Part shown: positions 12,126-24,159 of the stretch, in pieces
Position numbering within the stretch: the first letter of the stretch is position 1
How the letters are laid out: each line of letters opens with the position of its first letter
From: Alisma plantago-aquatica
Lineage: Eukaryota; Streptophyta; Magnoliopsida; Alismatales; Alismataceae
Direction: 5' to 3'
Length of the DNA stretch: 64,000 bases
Assembly: GCA_963693085.1 (NCBI GenBank)
Contig: OY856412.1
Coordinates: 963,756,281-963,820,280 of the forward strand
Notes under the pieces: generated by a model
Database searches by the model: none
What the model saw: only the letters and a program-made list of their open reading frames with translations
What the model was told of the DNA's origin: nothing
Made by a program: the position numbers and the translations under genes

Positions 12126-15084
12126 GAAGCAAGAGAAAGTACAAGTTAAACAGTAATTAATTCACAAAGATTGTGTTCAAACCTAGGTGTGTGCACAATT
12201 ACAAAGCATGATCTGAAGAATAATTAGAAATCTAGTTGGCTGCCTAAAGCCAACCCGTTAGTTGACCACAAACTATTTTGAGACTAACTAATATTCATAT
12301 CATGTACACGTACAAATTCATACCCTCTTTAGGAAAAATACTGAGTATGTTTGACTAGCTATGATTAATATGCAGTTAACAATATATATTTGGGATTTAG
12401 ACATGTAGACATGGACAATATGTTCAGGATAAGGCATATCAAATACATGGAAGCATAACTAATTATACTAGGTAACTGTGTGGAAAAAGTATAACAGTGC
12501 AACCAAGAAACAAATAGACACACGTGAAGAAACATAAAACGTGACCGCCCAATCCATGCAAGCTATAAAAAGAAAAACTTTTGAACAATAATATTGATAA
12601 AATAAGCATATATGCATGCTAAACATGACACCACAACACTTGCAGACTCCTAACACAAGTATCAATGATAAAAGCAGGGCATATGCATCTATATGGGTAA
12701 GAGTGATGAATTTGAGTGGAAGAAATAGGTTAAATTCAGGGAGAAAAAGGATGATAGTGCTACCATGTGATTATGTAGTTCAATCCATACGAAAGAAACA
12801 AATAAACAAATTTGCAGAATAAAAAAAGGCATATCAATCCATGGGACAAAGCTCGACAAATACCACAATTTTGAAACAATAATACTGACAGACGGCCTAA
12901 ACAGAAGATGGTGTATATAGGATTGCATCCACAATCACTATATTAAACTAAAAACTTTAAAAACCTTAGTTGATGGCTTGGTCACCCCAACAAAATTCAA
13001 CAATCACTAATTACATAACTGAAAATGTAACTGGAAAGCATCAACCTTAACCAATCATCAAACCAAACGACCATATGATTTGAGTACAAAATCAATGATA
13101 ACAATAAACTCCAGGATAACATTCCATGTAGCAATATGTGAGTCAACAACACATCATATAATCATGATGTTGTGATGACAACAACCATATAGAGCAACAA
13201 ATGAAAAAGAAAAGTCATTGCACATTAGTGGAACTCATGAGAGAGCATTATCGTTACACAAATTAGCAAGAAAATCACTGACAAACTCAGCTCTAAACAA
13301 GTCGAGTGTGCCTTGACAGAGGGGAGGTACCTGATGGTGATTGCAGTTCCAACAGCCACAGGCATGACGAATCTCATTTTGTATACAAATAAAAAAAGGA
13401 TGAAACTAGAAGAGGGAGACAAGGAAAATGGATTTGATCGAAACAAAAATCAAATATGAGGTAATGGGTGAGGAAAGAAGGGGAAAAGTACCTAGATATG
13501 AAATTGAACAACTCCTTCAAACCACTTCGATCAACACCGATAGATAGGGCTACGATTTGTAGGATCAGGGGGAACTAGACTGCGATGAGGCTGGACAGAG
13601 TTCCCACCATTTTATAGCTGGACTCCAACTCATAGGTCTGTGGGCTAGGGTTTCGCCATGGTGAATTCCTAGGGCGAGCATGTAAGCACAATGGTCAAAA
13701 GGGGGTGAAGACCAAGGAGATAAGTTGCGAGCAATGCTTACCTATGGCGATGTCGTGCACCAACAATAACTGTGATGCCAGAGAAATTATTGTCCATGCT
13801 ACCGGCAGACGAGCTTGTGCTCACGACGCAGAGTTTAGGGAACTTGCAACATAGTCTGCAACGAGCATCAGGGGCAAGTCTACCATGAATAGCACTGCGA
13901 CTGCGACCTCATCGTCGTGGATGAGAAGGCGTCGACCATGTTGTGGGGAAGACAAGTCTTGGGACCTAACTCGCGGCTACTCGGGGAAGAGAGATGACAC
14001 CCGCACAAACGACAATGAGTAATCCAAACTCGGATTTCGAATTCACGGCCCAACTAGGGCTGACTTGAGCGGGATTATGGGACTACGGAATCCCCAACAT
14101 GGTCCGTTTCGGCCATCCAAACCAAATGTCTCTCTTGTTCAACCCGAACCGGGTTAAGGGCAGGTGGCACAAAAGGACAAGCATAAATCTGGATCCCGTA
14201 CCAAACAGGGGCATATGGTTTAAATTAGCATCCACTCTGTACAACATGGCATCGTATTTTGATAACAGGTTTTAGTCATCAATTATGACTTAGAGGGAAG
14301 AAATGGAAGATAGCAGCAAAGGGAAGAGAGAAATAAAGGATTGGGCTGTTGGCTGACTTGTTTGGGTAACACAGGCAAGAGAGCTTAGATTCTTTTAATA
14401 ACTATAAACACTATTAAGTTTCCAATTTAGAGCAGTTTAAACCTGAAACAGTTGAACAGACATTGGATGACAGCCACGTGAATTATGAGCTGTTGCTCCC
14501 GTAGTATATCCTTCCATCATTGATATGAATCAAATGGATAACAATCTTAACTATGTGTATATATGAACTAAGATCACTATTTAAACATATGGAAGTATAC
14601 AAAAATACACAAAGGGTTAGAGTGCTTAGAACTCTTTTGTTATGTTCTCAAGACAGGCCATATAGTTAGTGTCAGTGTACAGCTAATTATCAACACATAC
14701 AAGTAAACTATAAAAAGCAATCCTTTTTCCAGCTTTTAAAAAGCAATGCAAGCAGCTGAAGAATCATTATTAAGGAAAAGCATCCGTCTCTTCAGTAGAA
14801 ATACTAGTAAGACGGAAGAGTTATGAAACAGGAGTACTGCTCAAAAGATGGAAAGGAAAGACAGCATGAATGGTTCTCTATACCCCTAGTTGGGCTTGGT
14901 TAAGAACTCATAGAGACCTGTACTGTTACTGCTCAACAAAAGTCATATAATGTAGCTCCATGTCCCCTAAAAAAATTTAATGTTATTTATCATAAATCAT
15001 TAACCATTACAATAACAATATTCACTAGAACTGTCAACATCATAGTTTATTGAGTAAGTAGTATTGACATCACTTTTTATCAGT
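12126..15084. other. unassigned noncoding region
   Basis: Mostly AT-rich with a GC-richer island at about 13540-14200. No open frame here resembles a known family. The 73-codon minus-strand frame at 13225-13446 is hydrophobic but has no relatives I recognise. No transposon ends, tRNA or repeats were seen. The island could be a remnant of a gene 5' region or of an LTR, but I cannot support either. Confidence 0.4.
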
Positions 15085-16078
15085 CAAATTAAAGCATTCA
15101 ATTTATATTATATTTTATTTTAGCAAATATTCAGGTATACACAGTTATGACACCTTAATTCTTGTATAATATTAATACCCTAGAACTCTAAGGAGGCACG
15201 ATCCTGCCTTAAACAATACTATCACTAACTAGATTAGCCAATCTTACAAACTGATATTTAAACTACTGTAACCAGTTTTGTTCTTTAGAACACCTTCAGA
15301 GCCTTAGAATTCGATCTATATATGCCTCTGTAACTGTTTAGTAAGGCCTTTAAGCAGGATGGCTGTAATAGATAGTCATTAGGATAACTGAGCAGTCTTA
15401 AAGGTTATATACTTCTCAGAATAAGAGTATAAATCGAGTTTACTGACATACAGCCATTATCCTTCAAGCTCTGAGGTGACTTATACTTGCTGATTTTGAC
15501 ATTTTCAAAGAACATTTTTTAGAAAGTGACGTGACATTTGGAATGGAAAAGGTCCTCATGAGCATAGAAGTGTAAAGCAAAGTAACATCACAAATATATC
15601 AACAATGTCCCTTGACATACATATAACAAAAACGCTGAACTTATTAAAGTGAGACAACAAACTCTGTTTTACTAGAAACAAGAATACATTCAAATATATA
15701 AGCACAAATCCCTACAAGTATAGTGTATAGTAATTTGTAAATATGACCTAGAAAAGAACTGCACTATTTTAAGCCTTACCTGCATAAATTTTAGTAGCAG
15801 TTAAATTTTTAAAGATAACTATCTTCTGGGTCTGCTCGTCTTAGATTGAATAATAAATAAATTTCACGATAATCTTCAGGTACCAAGTTTCTCTAGTTTG
15901 CTAAACTCCTGGTAGCTTTACAGACACCCCTTTCTCCGAGTGATAAGGGAACTACTTTGGACTAAACAAAATCATAATTTTGCAATAGTAACTAAAATTT
16001 TATTGTCTAAAACAGAAAAATAAAAGTTAGATGATTGACCACATATGAATCATGTATAGTAGTTGAAAACAAATTAAC

Positions 16079-16507
16079 TGATATGTGCCTCAAAGAACTT
16101 TGCGGATCCGATTGTATATTCCATGCAAAACTCAATGGATTTTTCGTCGATCCAACTAATGGGGTGCAAGGGACAAAGCCCCCTGTAGTATGGTACGGTC
16201 TATTTTCCAGATCCGGTTACGGTTCTACACCTATATGTATATGTGTCCTTGTTAGGGTTCGTATCATCCTATATTTTGTATTCGAGACAGCCGCCTGCCG
16301 TACTCCAGGCTGTATTTTGCCTCCTTTGAGAAAGAACTACACGTACCCTTTTCTCTGATGTAGCAAACATCCTATCTCCTCCCGTGGAGTACGTCATCCC
16401 AACTGAACCACGTAAATCACATGCTCTCTGGCTGTGTGATTTTTTTCTCTTCTCCTCTGTGTTATTTCGCACGAGCTTGGCGCGTTCTTCGGTTCGAAAT
16501 CTTAACA
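16079..16507 (+). repeat. solo LTR, 429 bp
   Basis: Starts TGATATGTGCC and ends CTTAACA, with perfect 5-bp target duplications TTAAC at 16074-16078 and 16508-16512. Unit 2 has a single TTAAC at the matching place (about 29738, AATTTAACTTCTTTCATTC), a paralogous empty site. A possible TATA (CTATATGTATATG, about 16231-16243) and a pyrimidine-rich U5-like stretch suggest plus orientation. The family is not recognised; its size would fit a small Copia or TRIM-type element. Confidence 0.75.
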
Positions 16508-17863
16508 TTAACGGCCTTCATTCTGAATTTTTCATAGTAGTTAACCGTGAAAGTCTGTAGAATATGTCCCAGGAGAAGCATAAGAAACCCACATCGAATT
16601 ACATGTAGCAACATATATTGGGGTTCAATATAGCACAATTATGTGAAGAACTGTGCTCCAGATCTAGTTCTCTTGGCCAAATTATTAACAACTTTAGCTG
16701 TAAGAAAACCATCTTGAGGTGTGAATTGTTGTCGTTACCAAACAAAAGCATAGGCATGTCACAGAATTATGCCAATCTACACTAGTTTGAAGCCACGTCC
16801 AGAGGTATGTGTGGTTGAAGCATTCATCAGAGCAGTACTTCTCGTAGATAGGTTGCTAATCAGTATTCTGAACAAGATTCTATACAAGAAATGCCATACT
16901 ACAATATGATTAGGGGTTTTGGCACTCCTTACAAACCCATATAAGAGTACACAATAACCAAGTTTGATCTCAGGTTTTCTGCTTGTTTTTTTTTTTATTA
17001 TATTGTTCATAAATGGTAGAGGTGCTTACATGTATCCACTAACAGTACATCTTTTCCAAGGCATGTCATTTTGACGAACATGTGTTTTCTTATTAATTGT
17101 CTTCTGATTCACAATTCCTATTCCAGAGATGAGCTCTTACAGTCTTATGTGGAATCTCTTCTGATGGACAAAATGATCCACTGCTAAATATCAACAAAAG
17201 ATTCCCATTTACATTCTAATCAGGCCTCTAATCCTGACACTGAAATCTAAGATCTCAAGGGGTGAACAGATATGAACTCTTTAAGTGGTAAATATATATG
17301 ACTACTGAAATTGACAAAGATTTCACAATAGAAATGTTGCAGCTTCTCCTTCTAGAGCTCTCAGATAATCCTGCAATCATGGTTGTACTGGTCCTTGATG
17401 AAACCCTAACTAGTTCATTGCGTCCTGCCCTAGTGGTGTAGCCAGTCGTACAACTGAATGTTTGAGATGGTGATGACCTGGACAAGTCTGAAAATGCATA
17501 TATCACACAATTAGATTCTTCTAATCTTGAATTCTCCATTGGACCTAGTGTTTTGGGCCTTCTGGCTGGAATGAATGATACGTTTCTTGTGCTTGAACCA
17601 ATTCAACAATGTCTTTCTGATCAACAAGTCCAAGCTGGTCCTGCACACCATTTAATAATGACTAGAGAAAATGTGGAATAATTAGACCCATTCTAAGATA
17701 TTCTCTCAATGCAACACTTGTACCAGTAATACTCAAAAAAGTAAAATGAGCATTAAAGCGTGAAGGTTGGCTTTCAGCAATGAAAATTGGGATTGACACT
17801 CTGCCAGCCAATCAATCCTGGTCACTTGTTTCAAAGACTAGTCACCAACCTGTAGCTTAGTAT

Positions 17864-18508
17864 CATAGTCACAAATTCAATATTCGGAATTCGACAATTA
17901 TGTGGGAAATTCGGATAAAAAGTTGTCAACGTATGGTAAAAATACGGTCAACGATTCAGAAAAAAATCGGAGGATATATACATATATTGCATACATCTTG
18001 TATGTATATATATGTTTTGCACATATATATGTACATATATATTTCATAAATATATCGATAACTATTACATACATATGCATATACATATATTACATACATA
18101 TGCCGACAAGGAGTGGCTTAAGTGGTCAAGCACGATGTCCCCTAACAAAGGGACCCGGGTTTGAATCCCAGTTGCCGCCTTGATTTACCACCCTCCCGGG
18201 CGTTCGGCCTCCGCCACGGGCGTGGGAGAGGGGAGAGAAATCTTTCTCTCTTAATCCCATATATTATTACATACACACATGTGTTGACACGTATATATGC
18301 ACTCAAATTAAGTTAGAGTCCTATCGTATAATATGGGAAAAGAACGTATAAAGCAGGAAAAAAAATTAAACATGAATAATTCGCAAATAATACGGAAATA
18401 AAACGTAGTATTCTGAATTGGGAGCTATTCGGCCGTTTCATATGTCCAGGGAAAAATTTGCATTTTCAATGCGACTTTTTCAAAAATTTGGAGCATATTG
18501 TGACTATG
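17864..18508. mobile_element. MITE with TA-rich microsatellite core, 8-bp TSD
   Basis: The terminal inverted repeat CATAGTCACAA (17864-17874) matches TTGTGACTATG (18498-18508). Flanks CTTAGTAT at 17856-17863 and 18509-18516 are identical, an 8-bp target duplication as in hAT-type elements. Unit 2 lacks it at about 31580. The interior has TTCGACAA and CGGTCAACG motifs, then a long (TA/CATA)n tract carrying a SINE. It is non-autonomous, with no transposase frame. It resembles the element at 20337-20950 in its TIR (AGTNACAAA) and interior. Confidence 0.7.
18099..18264 (+). mobile_element. tRNA-derived SINE nested in the MITE
   Basis: Contains an A-box-like TGGCTTAAGTGG (18114-18125) and a B-box-like GGGTTTGAATCCC (about 18157-18169), spaced as in a tRNA promoter, followed by a GC-rich body and a pyrimidine-rich 3' end. 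TATTACATACA at 18088-18098 and 18265-18275 would be an 11-bp target duplication, but the surrounding tract is a CATA microsatellite, so this match could be chance. It is not a functional tRNA: no acceptor-stem pairing was found. Confidence 0.6.
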
Positions 18509-19512
18509 CTTAGTATGGCCTTTCAAAAACCAAAAGGAATGCTTACGGAACCTATGAACATTTGAAAGCAAGGTTATTCGCTAAGGGACTTTGCCCCATT
18601 ATCAACATGAGGAAAACCTTCAGCCTAGTTCTCACTTCTCAGGGCTCGAACTAGTAGTACTGGTCTTAGTGTTGTTATATCAAAACGATGGTCCAAGGCT
18701 ACCAGACATCTGCATGGCTTTTATATAAGAATTGACTAAATAAAGTACATGTATGCCAATTTGATCCCCATCACCCCACTTTTGAAAAACACTAGAGGGG
18801 GGGTGAATAGAGTTTTTAAATAATTTTAACAATTTATTTTACTCAAACAACCACAATTGAAATTGAAAGAAGGAGACAGGTGTTTAGAGTGGTTCCAACT
18901 TTAGCAAATACTAAAGTTGTCAGTCCACTACCCGGTTGCTTACCCAACCGGGATTTTGAAAGTATTTATTTTATTACCTTCTCAAGGATTTATACAAAAT
19001 ACAATACTTTCCTTTACACCCTTTGAACAGCCTTCACTTGAAGTAGGTGCACCAACTTTGAGGTAGCCTTCTTGAAGTAACTCCAAGCTCCCCCTTGAAG
19101 TAGCCTTCCTCTCTAGAAGTAACCTCCCGTTGCACCAACCTTCTGAAGTAGCTCAAAGTCACCTTCTTCACCAAGAAGATCTCCACCCTCTCCAATCAGC
19201 AGCCTCCAACCTAGGAGTAGCAAGGAGAGTACAAACGGTAATAGAGAACAAGAAAGGAAAAAGGAAATTACAACTTATCCTTTGTAGCCCAAGGCTTGAT
19301 TTGCCTAGATCAAGCGTATAGATCTCCTAACCAAGTGTATGGACTTGTGATTGCAGTGGGTAGGAGATACTAGCCTATAGGACACGAATTTTGAGCTAAG
19401 GAAGGAAGTAGCCAATTGTCACAATGCTCAAGTTGCTCACAAACAGATTGCTCAAAGTATGCTCAAGGATTTCTCAAGTGTAACAAGTGTGTTTGAGTGT
19501 CCTATGGCTTGT

Positions 19513-19524
19513 CCTATTTATAGG
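19513..19524 (-). promoter_or_regulatory. LTR TATA box CCTATAAATAGG
   Basis: Same symmetric 12-mer as in the Athila-like LTR at 7416-7427, on the minus strand, about 135 bp downstream (in transcription sense) of the palindromic-word cluster at 19655-19862. Confidence 0.55.
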
Positions 19525-19654
19525 AATGGCCTAAGAATGCTTAAGGACGTTCTAGACAACTTCTAGGGGTTTCTAAGTGCTTAACTAGCCGTTAGGTACA
19601 AGTTTGTTGCTTTAACAACGGCTAATTAATTAATTCTGCAGTTGCTGTCAGAGA

Positions 19655-19862
19655 CCATCTCGGTCGAGGAATGGTCGACCGAGACACCTACTCGGTCGAA
19701 CTTTTATCGACCGACAGGCTCTCTGGAACAAGTGTTTTGCAACGTTTATCTCCAACTGCCAACTACCTTGTTAGTTGTGTCTAACGGCTACTTTGGATCT
19801 TTCTCGGTCGAGAAGATTGTCGACCGAGAGTGTCTCGGTCGAGGAGTTAGTCGACCGAGATA
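19655..19862. repeat. palindromic-word cluster CTCGGTCGA/TCGACCGAG
   Basis: Eight copies in about 200 bp, alternating CTCGGTCGA and TCGACCGAG and forming four potential stem-loops with 4-15-bp loops (for example ctcggtcgaggaatggtcg followed by accgag). It lies in the U3 part of the 18783-20203 solo LTR. Confidence 0.8.
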
Positions 19863-20336
19863 GACCCTGCTTCAATCTTTTAATTAAAACACTAAATGTG
19901 TGTATGAGTGTGCATATGTGACTTTATTTGAAGGGGATGACCTATCTACATGTGGTGTTTAGCTAGGGAAAATCTAATGCTTGATTTACATGCAATCTAA
20001 GTACTTGTACATTATATATTTGTACAAGTTTTTACAAAGCGATTACATTGCATGAAAACATAAACATGTAGGCATATGGATTTCCCTAGTTGCTTTGTCA
20101 TCCACCTTAATCCTGCACACTCAAGTAGCTCGTTAGATCAATAAGAATGAAATGTTTGTCATAATCAAAACAAAGGGATTTATAGATGTCCATTTAGCCA
20201 ACAACTTTTACAACTGCAAACTGCACACTCAGTATGGATACAAACAAGCTTCGTTAGTTTGTATTTGTAAAATTGTTTTGGCTTCTACTATTATCCTGTT
20301 GATTATTTGTACATTTTGAAGAGCAATGGTAACCAT

Positions 20337-20950
20337 AGTAACAAATTCGGGATTCGACAACTTTTCGACTGGCTGGAAAAAATCGAAAAAAATCGTGAAA
20401 AAAATTGATATATTTCAGTCAAAGTTCGGTCAACTGTTTGGAAATAATCGAGAATAAGTCGGATATATAATACATATATATACATATATACACATACATA
20501 CATTAATATATATATGTATATATACACATATACATATATATACATACATATACATATATAGATATATATATGTAAGTATATGTATACATAGTTACATACA
20601 TATCAGATACAAATGTAACTGTTAAGGTCACTAGACATACAATCTTATTGAGTGAAAAAAGTAGTAAAAGAATTAAAGAATAGTTGAATAATAACAATGG
20701 ACTGTCGGGAGAGTTGGGGTTGGAGGTTTAGTGTATATTAGGAGTTCTCTATACATGGTTTGGCAAAAAAAGAACAAACGACTTAAAAGAGAAAAATCGT
20801 GAAAAATCGTATAAATCGCGAAAAAGCGGGAAAAATTGTGAAAAGTCGCGAAAAATCAGTGATTGACGTATAATCGTGGTGAAAATTCGAGAGCCTATAA
20901 AATCGTGAAAAATCGCCGATTTTTCGTAAAATATAGAGACTTTTGTTACT
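20337..20950. mobile_element. second MITE with TA-rich core
   Basis: The inverted end AGTAACAAA (20337-20345) pairs with TTTGTTACT (20942-20950). Flanks GGTAACCAT (20328-20336) and GGCAACCAC (20951-20959) match in seven of nine bases, a probable 8-9-bp target duplication. Unit 2 reads through this place (about 31998) without it. The interior has many AAAATCGTGAAAAATCG-like short repeats and a (TATACA)n tract at 20470-20600. No transposase. Confidence 0.65.
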
Positions 20951-21180
20951 GGCAACCACGAATTATTTATGTTAATGAAAAAGTGTACACATGGACATAT
21001 GAGTCACGTATTACAAACTTCATCTCAATTATCCAAGATAAAGTAGTTTTAAGAGGTTTGAGGCAAATTCACAATTTCTCGTGGAAGAAGCTATCTCAAA
21101 TAAATCTGATTTGTTTGCTGATCACGCAAAGCATGCACTAGAGTTATTTGGTGTATAATGCTTGTCTTTAAGCAGAAGTA

Positions 21181-21855
21181 ATGCTTAATTGTAAGCCGAA
21201 TGCAATTCCTACAACTACCAACTTCAAAAATGTATTACTGAATTCCACAACACATCCTCCTGTATGGTCTCACACATTACAGACAAGTTGTCGGTGTCAA
21301 GAAATGGTGATTCCTACTACATTTAACATATTCATTTTTAGGCATCTTAAAGGTATAACACACGTGACTCTTCATTTTCAAGCTGATTTCACACTGCGTA
21401 CTTCTGCCTACAATGACGTCGATAGGATGGTACACCCATTGACAAGACGTCCCGTATGTTGATATTTTGCTTTTCTGGGCTCAAGTTTTGTCTCATGATT
21501 CTCCAAGACACAACCAGTGGTTGTTAGGTCAAGTACTGGATCTAAGTATAGCTCTTGCTGAAATAAAAACTTAAGTATAAAGGACATTTGCATTTGGCAC
21601 GGTCTTCATTCCCTCAGGCCTCTACCAGTGATATGTATTATGAAGATGAAAGTACACTTAAAATGATCACAAACCATGCTTATCATGCTCGGGCCAAACA
21701 TATCAGAAGTGATTAACATTATGTCAGGGAGGGGTGGCACTAAGCTACATTCAAACAAAGCTTGTTCAAACCTACTAACAATTCACTGGTATTTTTACGA
21801 AGCCTCTACCTCAACGGAAATTCTTGTATCTACCAGCTAAATTGGGCATCGGTTG
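21181..21855 (+). pseudogene. degraded Copia RNase H fragment in unit 1
   Basis: The plus-strand frame at 21340-21560 keeps the order of a Copia RNase H: FRHLKGI, AYNDVDRM in place of the usual YSDADWAG, then RRPVC, and in the next frame FSKTQPVVVRSSTGSKY in place of WSSKKQ...SSTEAEY. The catalytic Asp and Glu positions are mostly lost. Partner of the better kept unit 2 copy at 32240-32690. It ends near 21855, where the small gypsy element is inserted. Confidence 0.6.
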
Positions 21856-21861
21856 GGACAA

Positions 21862-22085
21862 TGTTGATGGAAACCACGTTGCAAAACAAAACAAAACGAA
21901 TTCATATCATTCTACTCTACAGAACAAAATCCACATGCATGGGCTTATATAGGAAGCCCTAATTGACTTATTTCCACTAACAACCCTATTGAAATAAAAA
22001 AATAAAACAAATTAATTAAGAACTTACAAGTCCCAGATGTTATTACACTTAGATCTTAAACTGAAACAATTGTGTAATAAACTAT
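21862..22085 (-). repeat. left (3') LTR of small gypsy-like element, truncated
   Basis: Aligns with the first ~220 bp of the right LTR, including the TATA-like CTATATAAGCC on the minus strand. The remaining ~120 bp are missing or replaced before the fold-back starts at 22138. Confidence 0.6.
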
Positions 22086-22137
22086 TAGAGAGTTTGTTTA
22101 TTTATGTTAATATGTGTCTTTGTAATATGGCCCCAAA

Positions 22138-24119
22138 CATGGAACAGGACTTCGACTTCGAGTTGACTTCGACAGGTGTGGAAGTGGAAGTTTGTAGAAA
22201 CATCGAGGAAACTTCGAGGATTTTTACAACCAAACTTCGACACATCTTTGACAAAAACTAATCTCAAAGTAGTGATTTCATGATGAAATTTGATAGATTT
22301 CATCAAATCTATCTTAAAAACTATATATGATCATCCATACATGTTTACATATAAAGAAAAACACAGTCATGTACAAATGTAAAAGACGTCGTCTTAGTGT
22401 CAACTTCGACAGGCAAGAAAGTGGAAGTTTGTGGAACATGTAAGGAAACTTTGAGGAAGTTTTGGACTAACACTTCGACGCAAAATAAGCTAAAAAATAG
22501 TGAGATTGTGAGGGAATTTGGCATAAAACATCATATTTTTAGTAAACACATACTCCGTCTATAATCTTCTATATGAAATGTTTAAAACTTAGATTTGTTC
22601 TATATATGTGCTCTGTATGTACAAAAATCCCAATTGGATCACATTCTAGAATTAAAAAACAAATACATCAATTTGTCAAGAGGAGAAAAAATAACATAGG
22701 TGAAATTTTAATAGGTCTACACCAAATTTTGCAAAACTTGTGGAAATCTAGTGGAGGAATAAACTTATCATTACTCTCTAGTTAGAAACCAAAGAAATAG
22801 TCATCTCAATGTGAAGAATGGTTTCCTACAAGTTCCTTATGCCTTCACTATGTGTGCAACAATAATAACTACAAAGATCATCGAGAAGATGGGAGGCTTT
22901 GAGCTAGCTAAGTCAATTTCATCACCAAGTAGGCTGAATTCATTGACACATGTCAACAAGTAGGCAACATCGATGTCGAGGAAGTTTACTAGGTTTCAAC
23001 ATCGACAAGCGTAGACATATGTAACATCGAGGATATATCGCCAGATGTCGAGGATGTTTAGTACCACGGCGGAACATGAGGCGATTTTGGTGGTACTATC
23101 CCATCTGACGTCTGACTTGTTTAGATCAAGTGATATACTTTGCGAGTAAATTCATCCATAGAATCATTATTGTAAGCATGGTACTAAACATCCTCGACAT
23201 CTGGCGATATATCCTCGATGTTACATATGTCTACGCCTGTCGATGTCGAAACCTAGTAAACTTCCTCGACATCGATGTTGCCTACTTGTTGACATGTGTC
23301 AATGAATTCAGCCTACTTGGTGATGAAATTGACTTAGCTAGCTCCTAGCCTCCCATCTTCTCGATGATCTTTGTAGTTATTATTGTTGCACACATAGTGA
23401 AGGCATAAAGAACTTTTAGGAAACCATTCTTCACATTGAGATGACTATTTCCTTGGTTTCTAACTAGAAAGTAATGATAAGTTTATTTCTTTACTAGATT
23501 TCCACAAGTTTTGTAAACTTTGGTGTAGACCTGATAAAATTTCACCTATGTTACTTTTTCCCCTCTTGACAAATTGATGTATTTGAAAATAAGCTCATGT
23601 TTTCTAATTCTAGAATGTGATCCAATTGGGATTTCTGTAGATACAGAACACATATATAGAACAAATCTAAGTTCTAAACATTTCATATAGAAGATTATAG
23701 ACGGAGTATGTGTTTACTAAAAATTTGATGTTTTATGCCAAATTCCCTCACAATCTCACTATCTTTTAGCTTATTTTGCGTCGAAGTGTTAGTCTAGAAC
23801 TTCCTCAAAGTTTCCTTACATGTTCCACAAACTTCCGCTTCCTTGCTTGTCGAAGTTGACACTAAGACGTCTTTTACATTTGCACGTGACTGTGTTTTTC
23901 TTTACATGTAAACATGTGTGGATGACTATATATAGACAAATGCTTAGTTTTTAAGATAGATTTGATGAAATCTATCAATTTTCATCATGAAATCACTATT
24001 TTGAGCTTAATTTTTGTCAAAGATGCATCGAAGTTTGGTCGTAAAAATCCTCGAAGTTTCCACAAACTTCCACTTCCACACCTGTCGAAGTCAACTCGAA
24101 GTCGAAGTCTTGTTCCATG
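22138..24119. repeat. giant inverted repeat: arms about 930 bp, loop about 112 bp
   Basis: Left arm about 22138-23066, loop about 23067-23178, right arm about 23179-24119. The outer ends pair CATGGAACAGGACTTCG with the complement of CGAAGTCTTGTTCCATG. The inner ends pair GAGGATGTTTAGTACCA with TGGTACTAAACATCCTC. The arms stay aligned throughout with scattered substitutions and small indels, by eye above 90 percent identity. Each arm holds three related ~100-bp modules rich in CTTCGAC, GGAAGTTTGTGGAAAC and CATCGAGG words. No transposase, no TSD recognised, no long frame. It could be a fold-back transposon or a hairpin made by inverted duplication; transcription would give long dsRNA. Confidence 0.85.
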
Positions 24120-24159
24120 GTTGTAAGCAAAATAGTTTTCGGCACAAGTGTTGTTTATA

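Larger units (their letters stand above)
17640..18780 (+). pseudogene. degraded Copia pol fragment in unit 1 (integrase-RT linker and RT start)
   Basis: Read with frame jumps, 17670-17855 gives a Copia linker pattern (N-PRYSLNATLVPVI, then EGWLSAMKIG and NQSWSLV). After the MITE at 17864-18508, 18570-18600 gives HLKARLFAKG, the conserved early RT motif (usually KARLVAKGF). Many stops and frameshifts are present. The same fragment occurs in unit 2 at 31380-31830, so the Copia copy predates the duplication. The RT continues beyond the LTR inserted at 18783. Confidence 0.6.
18783..20203 (-). repeat. solo LTR, 1421 bp, minus orientation
   Basis: ACTTT at 18778-18782 and 20204-20208 is a perfect 5-bp target duplication. 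The unit 2 sequence runs through this point without the insertion. On the minus strand it opens TGTTGGCTAAATGG and closes CTAGTGTTTTTCA. The ACCCCCCCTCTAG run just before that end is common at the 3' edge of plant Copia LTRs. A TATA box lies at 19513-19524, with a cluster of CTCGGTCGA words upstream of it. No internal region or partner LTR is present. Confidence 0.7.

Noticed and set aside
18111..18180. tRNA gene
   Set aside because: A- and B-box-like motifs are present but no acceptor or anticodon stems pair, and the sequence continues into a SINE body with possible flanking duplications.
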